Origin: Sulfuritalea sp.
GTDB taxonomy: Bacteria; Pseudomonadota; Gammaproteobacteria; Burkholderiales; Rhodocyclaceae
Reading direction: 5' to 3'
Assembly (NCBI GenBank): GCA_021738105.1
Contig: JAIPCS010000057.1
Location: 1-16,726 of the forward strand
Length of the DNA stretch: 16,726 nt
Part shown: piece by piece, positions 16,672 to 16,726 of the stretch
How the letters are laid out: each line of letters starts with the position of its first letter
How positions within the stretch are numbered: position 1 is the stretch's first letter
Notes under the pieces: model-generated
What the model saw: the letters and a program-made list of their open reading frames with translations, nothing else
Databases searched by the model: none
What the model was told of the DNA's origin: nothing
Made by a program: the position numbers and the translations under genes

Positions 16672-16726
16672 ATGCTGAATGCCCTGATCATCATCTTTCG
16701 CGAAAGTCTTGAAGCCATGCTGGTGA
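16672..16726 (+). CDS. ftrC: FTR1-family iron permease, first 18 codons, cut by window edge
   Basis: The start of a membrane permease: MLNALIIIFRESLEAMLV. The REXXE iron-binding motif (RESLE) in the first helix is diagnostic of FTR1/EfeU/FtrC permeases, which import iron oxidised by a partner ferroxidase. It follows ftrB by nine bases. The rest, and a possible ftrD polyferredoxin gene, would lie to the right of the window. Confidence 0.88.
   Translation, partial: MLNALIIIFRESLEAMLV

Overview
The window looks like a chromosome segment of a betaproteobacterium, probably of the Rhodocyclales/Azonexaceae type. This is inferred from a nadE-glnB pair, hemP-bfd next to an FtrABC-type ferrous iron operon, a class III cyclase with CHASE2, and the general codon and GC use. 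No species can be named from the sequence. There are no rRNA or tRNA genes, no CRISPR arrays and no recognisable insertion sequences.

Left half, minus strand, 9152 down to 1: a six-gene cluster in one orientation. In transcription order it holds a CHASE2-sensor adenylate cyclase, an exported caspase fused to a formylglycine-generating-enzyme-like domain, a second caspase with a Tat-like signal and a Sel1-like tail (its GTG start overlaps the previous stop), an exported protein that repeats that tail but lacks the caspase domain, a TpsB outer membrane transporter (FhaC/ShlB family), and the N-terminal 209 codons of a TpsA exoprotein (FhaB-like, running off the left edge). A good promoter inside the 5' end of the longest caspase ORF suggests that the caspase genes can be transcribed apart from the cyclase. 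I infer an envelope signalling and secretion system linking cAMP, orthocaspase-like proteases and a two-partner-secreted surface protein. This is the part of the window most likely to be undescribed.

Middle, 9396 to 13692: housekeeping genes. trxB and an Smr-domain protein lie on the plus strand. nadE-glnB and ppa lie on the minus strand, and ppa ends in a clear intrinsic terminator.

Right part, 13799 to 16726, plus strand: an iron-responsive region. A sigma70-like promoter overlapped by a Fur box drives hemP and a very short Bfd-like gene, followed by a hairpin terminator. Then come ftrA (P19 family), an outer membrane porin, ftrB (cupredoxin-like) and the first 18 codons of ftrC (FTR1 permease, cut by the right edge). 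Together these would bring ferrous iron across the outer membrane, bind and oxidise it in the periplasm, and import it.

No gene-free stretch exceeds 300 bases. The two largest are 2474-2723 (leader of tpsB, with a short imperfect hairpin near the ribosome binding site and no convincing promoter) and 9153-9395 (divergent control region between the cyclase and trxB).
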